Assembly (NCBI RefSeq): GCF_005795905.1
Contig: NZ_VAWE01000001.1
Location: 2,076,001 to 2,140,000 of the forward strand
Length of the DNA stretch: 64,000 nucleotides
Direction: 5' to 3'
Source of the DNA: Streptomyces marianii
Lineage (GTDB): Bacteria; Actinomycetota; Actinomycetes; Streptomycetales; Streptomycetaceae
Part shown: in pieces, positions 34,616-44,065 of the stretch
Layout: each line of letters begins with the position of its first letter
How positions within the stretch are numbered: position 1 is the first letter of the stretch
Notes under the pieces: model-generated
What the model was told of the DNA's origin: nothing
Database searches by the model: none
The model's input: only the letters and a program-made list of their open reading frames with translations
Made by a program: the position numbers and the translations under genes

Positions 34616-35400
34616 CGCTCCGCTCCCTTCCGCCCGGTGGCGGTCATCCGGCCCTGCCACCAGAGCACGGCAGGCGCCGCGACAGCCGCGACGAGCACCG
34701 GTACTCCGGCGGGGAGCACCGGTAGCAGCCCGAGGCCGAGGACGACGGCGATACCGGCGACCACCCGCTCGGTCGTCGTGCGCAGCATGGGCGCCAGCAG
34801 TGCCAGGAAGACCGCGGGCCCCGCCGCGTCCAGTCCCCAGGCGTTCGTGTCGCCGATGGCCTCGGCGCCGAGCGCCCCGAGGAGTGTGGTGAGGTTCCAC
34901 AGCACGTAGAGGGTGAGTCCGGTGACGGTGAAACCGATGCGGGCGGCACGACGGGTGGGCTGGGCCAGGGCCACCGCGGTGGTCTCGTCGATGACCCAGT
35001 GGGCGGCGAGCGGCCGCAGGGCGCGGCGCACCGCGAGGAGCTGGGAGAGCCGCAGGCCGTAGAAGGCGTTGCGGGTCCCGAGGAAGAAGGCGCCGGCCGC
35101 CGCGGGGAACGGGTTGCCGCCTGCGGCGAGCGCGCCGACCAGGGCGAACTGCGAGGCGCCGGTGAACACGAGCAGGCTGAGGGCGCAGATCTGCATGACG
35201 TCGAGTCCCGCGCCCGCAGCCGTCACACCGAAGGCGAAGCCGGACAGGCCGACCGCGACGCCCACGCCGAGGGCGTCCCGTACGACGGCGGAGTCGGCCT
35301 TCACCGGTGCGTCCGCGGTCGTCCGCGGCCCGGCCCGGCCGACCGCGGCGCACGGTTCACCGCCTATGGATATTTCTGCTGATGTTGTCTGTTCTGGCAC
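34612..35400 (-). CDS. azlC: Branched-chain amino acid exporter large subunit AzlC
   Basis: 262 residues. A 35-residue polar N-terminus is followed by about six TM helices. GVAVGLSGFAFGVTAAGAGL, FTGASQFALVGALAAGGNP and FLGTRNAFYGLRL are AzlC signatures. The start is taken as GTG at 35400; codons just after it are unusually A/T-rich for this genome (ACA ACA TCA GCA GAA ATA TCC ATA), which may keep the initiation region unstructured, as no Shine-Dalgarno is visible. Expected role: export of Leu/Ile/Val or toxic analogues. It is encoded between its AraC-type regulator and azlD. Confidence 0.88.
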   Translation of the reverse strand: MPEQTTSAEISIGGEPCAAVGRAGPRTTADAPVKADSAVVRDALGVGVAVGLSGFAFGVTAAGAGLDVMQICALSLLVFTGASQFALVGALAAGGNPFPAAAGAFFLGTRNAFYGLRLSQLLAVRRALRPLAAHWVIDETTAVALAQPTRRAARIGFTVTGLTLYVLWNLTTLLGALGAEAIGDTNAWGLDAAGPAVFLALLAPMLRTTTERVVAGIAVVLGLGLLPVLPAGVPVLVAAVAAPAVLWWQGRMTATGRKGAER

Positions 35401-35552
35401 GTCAGGGACGGTACGGGACGGGAGGGTTCGAGGTCTTGTACGTTCTTGCACCCGCCGCCTCGTCCCCCTCGCGATCCCCGTTCCCGCGCACCTCGCCCCC
35501 GTTCCCGCCGACGCGGCCCGTGCCCGCCGCTCCTCCCGCCGCGGGACCGGTC

Positions 35553-36386
35553 TCACCACCGTCCGCCGACGCCTCGTCCTCGCTGGTAGGCGCCCGGGGG
35601 CACTCCTACGATCCGGGTGAAGTGCCGGTTGAGGTGCGGCTGATCGGCGAACCCGACGGCGGCGGCGGCCTGTGCCGGGGGCGCGCCCACGTCCAGCAGC
35701 CGCCGGGCCCGGCGGACGCGGGCGTCGGTGAGCCAGGTGTGCGGTGGCATTCCGTAGTGGTCGCGGAAGGCCCGCAGCAGGGCGAAGGGGCTGGTGTCCA
35801 GCTCCGCGGCGAGGGTCTGGAGCGTGGGCGGGTCCTCCATCCGCTCCTCCAGCACCGCCCGGGCGCGTGCCGCGTTGCGGGCGCCCGCCGTGCGTGGTTC
35901 ACGCGCCGGGAGGCTGCCCCCGTGGTTCCGCAGCAGCCGCGCCACCATGATCCGCAGCACGCTGTCGGCGGCGAGCGCGTTGCCCTCCTCGGCCGCGCGA
36001 TGGACCTCGCGGATCAGCCGGGCCGCCTGCTCGTCGACCACGTCGGTCTCCGCGAAGCCGGCAGTGCCTCTGATCGTCGTCGTTTCCGCCGCTATCTCGG
36101 CCACCACCCGGGACGACGGGTAGAGCGTCGAGTACACCCAGCCCTCCGCCGCCCCGGCCCTGGCGGTGTGCGGAACCTCCGGATTGATCATCACGACCGT
36201 ACCGGGCCCGGCGTGGACCACACCGCCCGGGAGCCCGACGTCCTCGACGCCGCGCGTGATGGTCCCGAAGACGTAGCCCTCGTGACTGTGGCGGGGGAAG
36301 GTGTGCCGTACGTACCGGGCTCGGAGCAGATCGATCCCCGGCAACCGCTCGTGCTGCCAGTACCGCGCCCACTCGCCCTCGACCAT
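35553..36386 (-). CDS. AraC-family regulator of the azlCD operon
   Basis: 277 residues. The N-terminal cupin (about 1-130) has RHTFPRHSHEGYVFGTITRG and the strand VVMINPEVPHTA. The C-terminal double HTH (about 180-270) shows PPTLQTLAAELDTSPFALLR and AAAVGFADQPHLNRHFTRIV with the usual GVPPGAYQ end. Such LysE/AzlC-associated AraC regulators bind an amino acid in the cupin and switch on export. It is the first gene of the unit, 152 bases before azlC. The ATG at 36386 gives the complete cupin. It is divergent from the Lhr helicase with only 56 bases between them, so promoters overlap. Confidence 0.88.
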   Translation of the reverse strand: MVEGEWARYWQHERLPGIDLLRARYVRHTFPRHSHEGYVFGTITRGVEDVGLPGGVVHAGPGTVVMINPEVPHTARAGAAEGWVYSTLYPSSRVVAEIAAETTTIRGTAGFAETDVVDEQAARLIREVHRAAEEGNALAADSVLRIMVARLLRNHGGSLPAREPRTAGARNAARARAVLEERMEDPPTLQTLAAELDTSPFALLRAFRDHYGMPPHTWLTDARVRRARRLLDVGAPPAQAAAAVGFADQPHLNRHFTRIVGVPPGAYQRGRGVGGRW

Positions 36387-36442
36387 GTCGACATTCTCGC
36401 CGGTTCGGGCGCTTGTCAGTGGGGCGGTGCACGATGGGTGTC

Positions 36443-39400
36443 ATGGTCGGCAGCGCACTCGACAGCTTCGCCCCCGCGACCCGCGGCTGGTTCAGGGGGG
36501 CTTTCAGCGCGCCCACCGCGGCACAGGAGGGCGCGTGGCAGGCGATCGGCCGCGGCTCGGACGTGCTGGTCGTCGCCCCGACCGGTTCCGGGAAGACCCT
36601 CGCCGCGTTCCTGGCCGCCCTCGACGGTCTGACGTCCGCCCCGCCTCCGGCGGACGTGAAGAAGCGCTGCCGCGTGCTCTACGTGTCGCCGCTGAAGGCC
36701 CTCGCGGTCGACGTCGAGCGCAATCTCCGCAGCCCGCTGACCGGCATCCGGCAGGAGGCCGTGCGGCTCGGGCTGCCCGAGCCCGAGGTGCGTGTCGGCA
36801 TCCGGTCCGGTGACACACCCGCGGCCGAGCGGCGGGCGCTGGCGAACCGTCCGCCGGACATCCTGATCACCACCCCCGAGTCGCTGTTCCTGATGCTCAC
36901 GTCGTCCACCCGCGAGGCGCTGAGCGGCATCGAGACGGTGATCCTGGACGAGGTGCACGCGGTCGCGGGCACCAAGCGCGGCGCGCACCTGGCGCTGTCC
37001 CTGGAGCGGCTGGACGAGGTGCTGCCCCGGCCGGCCCGGCGGATCGGCCTCTCGGCGACCGTCCGGCCGGTGGACGAGGTGGCGCGCTATCTGTCGCCGC
37101 GGCGCAGGGCGGAGATCGTCCAGCCGCCGTCCGGCAAGGAGTTCGACCTGTCCGTCGTCGTCCCGGTCGAGGATATGGGCGAGCTCGGCGGTTCCCCGGC
37201 ATCCGAGCCGGACGGCCCCGGCGAGAAGCCGTCGATCTGGCCTCAGGTGGAGGAGCGGATCGCCGATCTCGTGCAGGCGCACCGCTCGACGATCGTCTTC
37301 GCGAACTCCCGGCGTCTCGCGGAGCGGCTGTGCAACCGCCTCAACGAGATCGCGTACGAGCGGGCCGTGGGAGAGCCGCTGCCCGAGGGCGCACCGCCGG
37401 CGGAGATCATGGCGCAGTCCGGAGCGGCGCAGGGCGCGCCGCCGCTGCTCGCCCGCGCTCACCACGGCTCGGTCTCCAAGGAGCAGCGTGCCCTCGTCGA
37501 GGAGGACCTGAAGGCGGGCCGGCTGCCCGCCGTCGTCGCGACGTCCAGCCTGGAGCTGGGTATCGACATGGGCGCGGTGGATCTGGTCGTCCAGGTCGAG
37601 TCCCCGCCGTCGGTCGCCTCCGGTCTGCAGCGGGTCGGCCGCGCCGGGCACCAGGTGGGCGCGGTCTCCACGGGCGTCGTCTTCCCCAAGTACCGGGGAG
37701 ATCTGGTCCAGGCCGCCGTCGTCACCGAGCGGATGCGCACGGGTTCGATCGAGTCGCTCCGCATCCCGGCCAATCCGCTGGACGTGCTGGCCCAGCAGCT
37801 GGTCGCCATGGTCGCCCTCGACACCTGGCAGTTCGACGACCTGCTGACCGTGGTGCGGCGCGCCGCACCCTTCGCCTCCTTGCCGGAGTCGGCGTTCACG
37901 GCGGTGCTGGACATGCTGGCCGGGCGGTATCCGTCCGACGCGTTCGCGGAGCTGCGCCCCCGTGTGGTGTGGGACCGGGTCGCCGGGACGATCACGGGGC
38001 GTCCCGGAGCCCAGCGGCTCGCCGTCACCTCGGGCGGCACGATCCCGGACCGCGGGCTGTTCGGCGTGTTCCTGGCCGGGGCGGACCCCAAGAAGGGCGG
38101 CGGACGGGTCGGCGAGCTCGACGAGGAGATGGTGTACGAGTCCCGGGTCGGCGACGTCTTCACCCTGGGCACGACCTCCTGGCGGATCGAGGACATCACC
38201 CGCGACCGGGTGCTCGTCTCCCCCGCGCCCGGGGTTCCCGGCCGGCTGCCGTTCTGGAAGGGCGACCAGCTGGGCCGGCCGCTCGAACTGGGCCGCGCGG
38301 TGGGCGCCTTCCTCCGCGAGGTCGGATCACTTCCCGAGAACGACGCACGGTTGCGGCTGACGACCGCCGGTCTCGACGACTGGGCCGCCGCGAACGTCCT
38401 GTCGTACCTCGACGAGCAGCGCCGGGCCTGCGGGCATGTGCCCGACGACCGCACGATCGTCGTCGAGCGGTTCCGTGACGAGCTGGGCGACTGGCGGGTC
38501 GTGGTGCACTCGCCGTTCGGTGCCCAGGTCCACGCACCCTGGGCGCTGGCGCTGGGCGCACGCCTCTCCGAGCGGCACGGCATGGACGCCCAGGTCATGC
38601 ACGCGGACGACGGGATCGTGCTGCGGCTCCCCGACGCCGAGCTGATGGGCCTGGACCTGCTGGACCAGGACCCGGTCCACCTCGGCACCTCGTACGACGG
38701 TGAACAGGCCCCGGTCGCCGCCGCCGACACCCTTTTCGACAAGGGCGAGGTCGGCCAGATCGTCACCGACCAGGTGGGCGGATCCGCGCTGTTCGCCTCC
38801 CGCTTCCGCGAGTGCGCGGCACGCGCCCTGCTGTTGCCGCGCCGCAACCCCGGCAAGCGGACGCCCCTGTGGCAGCAGCGTCAGCGCGCGGCTCAGCTGC
38901 TCCAGGTGGCCAGTGAGTTCGGCTCGTTCCCGATCGTCCTCGAGGCCGTGCGGGAGTGCCTCCAGGACGTGTTCGACGTCCCCGGGCTCGAGGAGCTGAT
39001 GGGCGACATCGAGTCCCGCAGGGTGCGGCTGGTCGAGGTCACCACCCCCGAGCCGTCCCCCTTCGCCCGCTCCCTCCTCTTCGGCTATGTGGCCCAGTTC
39101 CTGTACGAGGGGGACTCTCCCCTCGCAGAGCGCCGGGCCGCCGCACTCTCGCTGGACTCCCGGCTGCTCGCCGAGCTGCTGGGCCGGGCGGAACTGCGCG
39201 AACTGCTCGACGCGGACGTCCTGAGTGAGCTGGAGCAGGAGCTCCAGTGGCTCACCGACGACCGCCGGGTCAAGGACGTGGAGGGCGTCGCGGACCTGCT
39301 GCGGGTCCTCGGACCGCTCACGACCGAGGAGCTGACCGAGCGCGGCGCCGACCCCCACTGGCCCGAGGAGCTCGCGGGAACCCGCCGCGCCATCCGGGTA

Positions 39401-41065
39401 CGGATCGCCGGCGACGACCACTGGGCGGCGATCGAGGACGCGGGGCGCCTCAGAGACGCACTGGGCACGGCGCTCCCGGTGGGCGTCCCCGAGGCGTTCA
39501 CGGAGCCGGTGAAGGATCCGCTCGGCGATCTGCTGGCCCGTTTCGCCCGCACACGCGGGCCGTTCACCTCGTCGCAGGCGGCCGCACGGTTCGGGCTGGG
39601 CGCGGCCGTCACGGACGGGGCACTGCAGCGGCTGGCCGGAGCCGGGCGGGTCGTCCAGGGCGAGTTCCATCCGTCGGGCATCGGTCAGGAGTGGTGCGAC
39701 GCCGCGGTGCTGCGCCGGCTGCGGCGCCGTTCCCTCGCCGCACTCCGCGAGGAACTGGAGCCGGTGCCACCCGCCGCGCTCGCGACGTTCCTGCCCCAGT
39801 GGCAGCACCTGGGGAACAACGGCCTCCGCGGCATCGACGGGCTTGCCCGTGCCGTCGAGCAGCTCCAGGGCGCCCCCGTGCCCGCCTCCGCGCTGGAGAA
39901 GCTGATCCTCCCGTCCCGGGTGGCCGGGTACTCGCCGGGCATGCTCGACGAGCTGACCACGACGGGCGAGGTGCTGTGGGCCGGAGCCGGGGCCCTGCCC
40001 GGCAAGGACGGCTGGGTCTCGCTCTATCTCGCGGACGCCGCCCCACTGCTGCTGCCGCAACCCCACCCGCTGGAGCCGGCGGCACTGCACGAATCGGTGC
40101 TCTCGGCCCTCTCCGGAGGCTACGGCCTGTTCTTCCGCCAGATCGCGGACCAGGTGCGGGCGACGACGCATCCCGAGGCCACCGACCCCGAGCTGGCCGA
40201 CGCCCTGTGGGACCTGGCCTGGTCGGGCCGGCTCACCAACGACACCCTGGCGCCCCTGCGCTCGCTCCTGGGGTCCGGCCGGACTACGGGTTCCACGGCA
40301 CACCGCGCCCGCCGCACGGTGCCGCGCGGACGGTACGGCTCGTTGACGGCAGCCGCCAGAACCGCGTCGCGCAGCGGTCCGCCCACCGTCTCCGGACGCT
40401 GGTCCCTGCTTCCCGGGCAGGAGCCCGACCCCACGCACCGCGCCCACGCCCTGGCCCGTACGCTGCTGGACCGCCATGGCGTCGTCACCCGGGGCGCGGT
40501 CGCGGCCGAAGGTGTCGAGGGCGGATTCTCGGCGACGTACCGCGTCCTGTCCGCCTTCGAGGACAGCGGGCAGGCCCGGCGCGGCTACGTCGTCGAAGGA
40601 CTCGGGGCCGCCCAGTTCGCGATGGACGGCGCGGTGGACCGGCTGAGGGCCGCGGCCGGCGCACGCGAGCGCGCCGACGGACACACCGCACCGCGTGCGT
40701 TGGTCCTGGCGGCCGCCGACCCGGCCAACGCGTACGGAGCGGCACTGTCCTGGCCCGAGCCGCCCGACGGCGCGAGCCACAAACCGGGCCGCAAGGCAGG
40801 GTCGCTCGTCGTACTGGTCGACGGGGAACTCACGCTCTACATGGAGCGCGGCGGGAAGACCTTGCTGTCCTGGCCCGCCGAGCCGGACGATCCGGCACTT
40901 CGGGCGGCGGCGGAGGCGCTCGCCGAAGCGGGCAGGGCGGGGACGCTCGGCACGATCACGGTCGAGCGGATCAACGGCGCGGCGGCACTGACCTCGCCGC
41001 TCGCCCGCCCGCTGGAGGAGACCGGCTTCCACGCCACTCCCCGCGGCCTGCGCATACGGGCCTGA
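36443..41065 (+). CDS. lhr: Lhr-family ATP-dependent DNA helicase
   Basis: 1540-residue superfamily 2 helicase. Motif I APTGSGKTLAAF is near residue 45; DEVHA (motif II), GLSATVRP (III), TSSLELGIDMGAVDLV and QRVGRAGHQ (VI) complete the core within about 460 residues. The Lhr-core winged helix and domain 4 follow to about 880. A long C-terminal half contains AlkZ/YcaQ-like winged helices (ARFARTRGPFTSSQAAARFG) that in mycobacterial Lhr form the tetramerising domain. It unwinds 3'-tailed DNA:RNA or DNA in repair. The ATG at 36443 or 36434 could be used. Downstream is a base-excision glycosylase gene, supporting a repair role. Confidence 0.95.
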   Translation: MVGSALDSFAPATRGWFRGAFSAPTAAQEGAWQAIGRGSDVLVVAPTGSGKTLAAFLAALDGLTSAPPPADVKKRCRVLYVSPLKALAVDVERNLRSPLTGIRQEAVRLGLPEPEVRVGIRSGDTPAAERRALANRPPDILITTPESLFLMLTSSTREALSGIETVILDEVHAVAGTKRGAHLALSLERLDEVLPRPARRIGLSATVRPVDEVARYLSPRRRAEIVQPPSGKEFDLSVVVPVEDMGELGGSPASEPDGPGEKPSIWPQVEERIADLVQAHRSTIVFANSRRLAERLCNRLNEIAYERAVGEPLPEGAPPAEIMAQSGAAQGAPPLLARAHHGSVSKEQRALVEEDLKAGRLPAVVATSSLELGIDMGAVDLVVQVESPPSVASGLQRVGRAGHQVGAVSTGVVFPKYRGDLVQAAVVTERMRTGSIESLRIPANPLDVLAQQLVAMVALDTWQFDDLLTVVRRAAPFASLPESAFTAVLDMLAGRYPSDAFAELRPRVVWDRVAGTITGRPGAQRLAVTSGGTIPDRGLFGVFLAGADPKKGGGRVGELDEEMVYESRVGDVFTLGTTSWRIEDITRDRVLVSPAPGVPGRLPFWKGDQLGRPLELGRAVGAFLREVGSLPENDARLRLTTAGLDDWAAANVLSYLDEQRRACGHVPDDRTIVVERFRDELGDWRVVVHSPFGAQVHAPWALALGARLSERHGMDAQVMHADDGIVLRLPDAELMGLDLLDQDPVHLGTSYDGEQAPVAAADTLFDKGEVGQIVTDQVGGSALFASRFRECAARALLLPRRNPGKRTPLWQQRQRAAQLLQVASEFGSFPIVLEAVRECLQDVFDVPGLEELMGDIESRRVRLVEVTTPEPSPFARSLLFGYVAQFLYEGDSPLAERRAAALSLDSRLLAELLGRAELRELLDADVLSELEQELQWLTDDRRVKDVEGVADLLRVLGPLTTEELTERGADPHWPEELAGTRRAIRVRIAGDDHWAAIEDAGRLRDALGTALPVGVPEAFTEPVKDPLGDLLARFARTRGPFTSSQAAARFGLGAAVTDGALQRLAGAGRVVQGEFHPSGIGQEWCDAAVLRRLRRRSLAALREELEPVPPAALATFLPQWQHLGNNGLRGIDGLARAVEQLQGAPVPASALEKLILPSRVAGYSPGMLDELTTTGEVLWAGAGALPGKDGWVSLYLADAAPLLLPQPHPLEPAALHESVLSALSGGYGLFFRQIADQVRATTHPEATDPELADALWDLAWSGRLTNDTLAPLRSLLGSGRTTGSTAHRARRTVPRGRYGSLTAAARTASRSGPPTVSGRWSLLPGQEPDPTHRAHALARTLLDRHGVVTRGAVAAEGVEGGFSATYRVLSAFEDSGQARRGYVVEGLGAAQFAMDGAVDRLRAAAGARERADGHTAPRALVLAAADPANAYGAALSWPEPPDGASHKPGRKAGSLVVLVDGELTLYMERGGKTLLSWPAEPDDPALRAAAEALAEAGRAGTLGTITVERINGAAALTSPLARPLEETGFHATPRGLRIRA

Positions 41066-41307
41066 CACCGGATACGGGCGCCGCGGCGGACCGGGCGGTC
41101 ACGGCCGCCTGCCCCGGGAGGGGCTCCGGTACGCGCGCAAAGGACGGCCAAGGCGGACGGACCCGCCGGCGTGCACCATCCGTGCGCGCGACGAGAGCGC
41201 CCGGTCTTGCTCCCGGCCCGCCGGGGCCGCCCACTCGGGCGGCCGGAGCGAGCGCCGGCCCATGATGCCGCGGCGTCGCCAGGACCCCCGTCGCGCATCA
41301 TGGAGAC

Positions 41308-42141
41308 ATGCCCGAAGGAGACACCGTCTGGCTGACCGCCCGGAAGCTGCACGCCGCCCTGGCCGGACGGACGCTGACCCTCTCCGACCTCAGGGTGCCC
41401 CGGTTCGCCACCGCCGATCTCACCGGCCGGGAGGTGCTGAACGTCACGGCCCGGGGCAAGCATCTGCTCACCCGCATCGAGGGCGGGCTCACCCTCCACT
41501 CCCACCTGCGGATGGGCGGCTCCTGGCGCGTCTTCGCCGCAGGCGAGCGCTGGCGCGGCGGCCCGAACCATCAGATCCGGGCCGTCCTCGGCAATGCCGA
41601 CCGCACGGCCGTCGGCTACCGCCTTCCCGTGCTGGAACTGCTGCGCACACGGGACGAGGACCGGGCCGTGAGCCATCTCGGCCCGGATCTGCTGGGCTCC
41701 GACTGGGATCCGGAGACGGCCGTGCGCAACCTGCTCGCCGACCCCGCGCGCCCGATCGGCGAGGCACTGCTCGACCAGCGCAACCTTGCGGGAATCGGCA
41801 ACGTCTACAAGTCGGAGCTGGCCTTCCTCGCCCGGGTCACTCCGTGGCTCCCGATCGGCGACCTGCCCTCGGGCGTTCCCGAGCGCCTCGTCGCCACGGC
41901 CCGGCGACTGCTGGAGCTCAACAAGGGCACTTTCGACCGGCGCACCACGCCCGGCGGAAACGCCGACGGCCCCGGGGACGACCGGCGCCGCGGCCCGCTC
42001 CGTCCGGGCGAGCAGCGCCTGTTCGTGTACGGGCGCCAAGGCCATCCGTGTCTGCGCTGCGGTACCGCGATCCGCAAGGCCGGCCGGGACGACCGGGTCT
42101 CCTACTGGTGCCCGGGCTGCCAGTCCGGGCCCGCACCCTGA
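41308..42141 (+). CDS. nei: Fpg/Nei-family DNA glycosylase/AP lyase
   Basis: 277 residues. The N-terminal PEGDTVWLTARKLHAAL puts the catalytic Pro2 and Glu3 after Met removal; PEGDT is the Nei (endonuclease VIII) rather than Fpg (PELPEV) version. LRMGGSW, the H2TH helix LLDQRNLAGIGNVYKSE and a C-terminal zinc finger of four cysteines (CLRC and CPGC, residues near 247 and 269) are intact. It excises oxidised pyrimidines and cleaves the backbone. An Asp/Arg-rich insert (ADGPGDDRRRGPLRPGE) before the zinc finger is longer than in E. coli Nei. The ATG at 41308 is preceded by GGAGA. It lies 242 bases after lhr on the same strand. Confidence 0.94.
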   Translation: MPEGDTVWLTARKLHAALAGRTLTLSDLRVPRFATADLTGREVLNVTARGKHLLTRIEGGLTLHSHLRMGGSWRVFAAGERWRGGPNHQIRAVLGNADRTAVGYRLPVLELLRTRDEDRAVSHLGPDLLGSDWDPETAVRNLLADPARPIGEALLDQRNLAGIGNVYKSELAFLARVTPWLPIGDLPSGVPERLVATARRLLELNKGTFDRRTTPGGNADGPGDDRRRGPLRPGEQRLFVYGRQGHPCLRCGTAIRKAGRDDRVSYWCPGCQSGPAP

Positions 42142-42258
42142 CGGCACGCCACCACCCTCACCGCGCGACGCCCCACCACCGCTTCGCCGCCCGCGCGGGG
42201 ACGCCCGGCCCGGCCCGAGAACGCCGACCCGAGCACGGTCCCGCACCGCCCAATGAAT

Positions 42259-42271
42259 TGACGGTCCGTCA
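42259..42271. promoter_or_regulatory. Palindromic operator candidate in the SDR promoter
   Basis: TGACGGTCCGTCA, two 6-base arms around one base, overlapping a TTGACG -35-like hexamer. TACCGT 19 bases on could be the -10. The pattern is what a TetR-type repressor would use, though no regulator gene adjoins. Confidence 0.45.
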
Positions 42272-42293
42272 GGAACGGTCGTACCGTCCCGGC

Positions 42294-43070
42294 ATGCCCG
42301 TCACCGCGTACGACCTCACCGGCCGCACCGCGTTCGTCACCGGTGCCGCGAGCGGCATCGGCCGCGCCACCGCCGTTCTGCTCGCCGATGCGGGTGCCAC
42401 CGTGCACTGTGCGGACGTGGCCGAGAAGGACCTCGCCCAGACCCTTACGGCGATCGAGGACGCGGGCGGCACGGCGCACCCCCACCTCGTCGACGTGAGC
42501 GACCGCGCCGCGCTCGACACGGCGATGGCGGCCGCCGTCTCGGCCTCCGGCCCCCCGCACGTTCTGGCCGCCGTCGCCGGCATCATGCACTCCAGCCCCG
42601 TCCTGGAGACCAGGGAAGAGGACCTCGACCGGGTCCTCGCGGTCAACTTCAAGGGCGTTCTGTACGCCTGCCAGGCCGCCGCCCGCTCGATGATCGACGC
42701 CGGTGTGCCGGGATCGATCATCACCATGGCGTCCAGCGCCGTGGACGCAGCGAATCCGGGCCTGCTGTGCTACAGCGCCGCCAAGGCGGCCGTCGTCCAG
42801 CTCACCAAGACCCTCGCCGCCGAACTCGGCGGGCATGCGATCCGGGTCAACGCCGTCGCGCCGGGCTGGGTGCGCACCCCCATGACGGGCCGCCACGACG
42901 CCAACTCGCAACGGCGGGTGGAGGCGGCCATGGCCAGGATCTCACCGCTCGGCCGGGTCGGTGAGCCCGCGGACATCGCCCATGCGGTACTGCACCTCGC
43001 CTCCGACGCGTCATCGTTCACGACGGGCCAGATCCTCCGGCCGAACGGGGGCGTCGCGATGCCGTGGTAG
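42294..43070 (+). CDS. Short-chain dehydrogenase/reductase
   Basis: 258-residue classical SDR. The cofactor motif TGAASGIG lies at residues 16-23 with CADVAEKD after beta2 (acidic residue, favouring NAD). The AVAGIM stands in for NNAG, catalytic Ser is in ITMASSAVDA, and YSAAK has Tyr and Lys four apart. The C-terminus FTTGQILRPNGGVAMPW is close to the usual GQxLxVDGG end. Substrate unknown. It has its own promoter with a palindrome at the -35. It stands alone on the plus strand after nei and converges on the small membrane protein gene 20 bases away. Confidence 0.92.
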   Translation: MPVTAYDLTGRTAFVTGAASGIGRATAVLLADAGATVHCADVAEKDLAQTLTAIEDAGGTAHPHLVDVSDRAALDTAMAAAVSASGPPHVLAAVAGIMHSSPVLETREEDLDRVLAVNFKGVLYACQAAARSMIDAGVPGSIITMASSAVDAANPGLLCYSAAKAAVVQLTKTLAAELGGHAIRVNAVAPGWVRTPMTGRHDANSQRRVEAAMARISPLGRVGEPADIAHAVLHLASDASSFTTGQILRPNGGVAMPW

Positions 43071-43090
43071 CCGTGGTCGTTCCCCCGGCC

Positions 43091-43273
43091 CTACCGGCCC
43101 CCCCCGGCCCGCGACGCAACATGCACCGGCAACAGGCTGAGCCCCCACCCGCCCGCCGCCACTGCCCCCTCGACGAGTCCCGCATGCTCCGGCACCAGCG
43201 CCAGCCGCAGCACGGCCCACCACCACAGTGCGCCCAGTGCGAGCACCGGCAGCAGGACCCATCGCCTCACCAT
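43091..43273 (-). CDS. 60-residue single- or double-span membrane protein
   Basis: MVRRWVLLPVLALGALWWWA starts a strong hydrophobic helix after two arginines. A second, weaker segment (VEGAVAAGGWGLSLLPVHV) and a Gly/Arg tail follow. The ATG has a near-ideal GGAGGAGG 5-12 bases upstream, which argues for real translation despite the size. It ends 20 bases from the convergent SDR gene. No family is recognised. Confidence 0.7.
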   Translation of the reverse strand: MVRRWVLLPVLALGALWWWAVLRLALVPEHAGLVEGAVAAGGWGLSLLPVHVASRAGGGR

Positions 43274-43476
43274 GGCCGCCTCCTCCGGTCGACGCTAGAC
43301 CGGACCGATCACACGGCGGGAGGGCGCACCGGTTGCACACGCGGCGCGCCCGCAGCGTATGCGCCAGGCGCCCCAGGGGTTCGTGCTCCGGGCCATGCGC
43401 CCGCGCATCCGCCTCGTCGTGATGTTCCGTCCGGCCGCGGCGGCGGCCCCGGAGGAGGCTCCGGGTATGCCCACGG

Positions 43477-43947
43477 CTAGACGCTCTCCGCCTGGAACAT
43501 CCACGCGTGCTTCTCGAGGTCGGCCGTGAGCGAGATGAGGATGTCCTGGCTCACCGGATCCGGCTCGTCCGTGGCCTGGATGCGCTCACGCATCCGTTCG
43601 ATCACCGCGGTCAGCGATTTCACCATGGTGCTGACCACGTCGGTGTCCTGGATCCAGCCGTCCGGGACCTTGCCGATGGCGCTGGCCGAGGCGACGGTCG
43701 AGGCACGGCCGTCGGGTGCGACCCCGATGGCGGAGGCGCGCTCGGCCACGACGTCGGAGTGCTGCCGCGCTGTGGCCACGACCTCGTCCAGCTGGAGGTG
43801 AACGGAGCGGAAGCGGGGCCCGACGACGTTCCAGTGGACCTGCTTGGCCATGAGCCCCAGATCGACCAGGTCGACCAGCGCGCCCTGCAGGGCCTCACCG
43901 GTGATCTTGCGCGCGTCCTCGGGCAGCGGGCTCTTCACCGCAGACAT
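43477..43947 (-). CDS. dps: Dps-family ferritin-like protein
   Basis: 156-residue four-helix protein forming a 12-subunit shell that oxidises and stores iron and protects the nucleoid. The intersubunit ferroxidase signature is visible as KQVHWNVVGPRFRSVHLQLDE (His and downstream Asp/Glu), with LEKHAWMFQAE at the C-terminus. There is no lysine-rich DNA-binding tail, so it should be compared with the DpsB-like class of S. coelicolor (the clgR-linked copy), not with the tailed DpsA. The ATG at 43947 has a GGAGG-like site. A terminator for the upstream clgR separates the two genes. Confidence 0.92.
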   Translation of the reverse strand: MSAVKSPLPEDARKITGEALQGALVDLVDLGLMAKQVHWNVVGPRFRSVHLQLDEVVATARQHSDVVAERASAIGVAPDGRASTVASASAIGKVPDGWIQDTDVVSTMVKSLTAVIERMRERIQATDEPDPVSQDILISLTADLEKHAWMFQAESV

Positions 43948-44021
43948 AGCGACCTCCGTTCGGTGACACCGTTCTCCACCATGGCACAGATGGAACAAAA
44001 CGGTTATTCGGGGAAAAGAGA

Positions 44022-44053
44022 AGCCCCGGTCGGGTACCCACCCGACCGGGGCT
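44022..44053 (-). terminator. clgR terminator
   Basis: 14-bp perfect stem (44022-44035 and 44040-44053) followed on the minus strand by CTCTTTTCCCC, 13 bases beyond the clgR stop. Confidence 0.85.
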
Positions 44054-44065
44054 CACACGTGGAGA

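Noticed and set aside
43295..43504. A 69-codon minus-strand frame between dps and the small membrane protein
   Set aside because: It overlaps the dps 3' end, has no ribosome site at a sensible start and only Arg/Ala/Gly composition.
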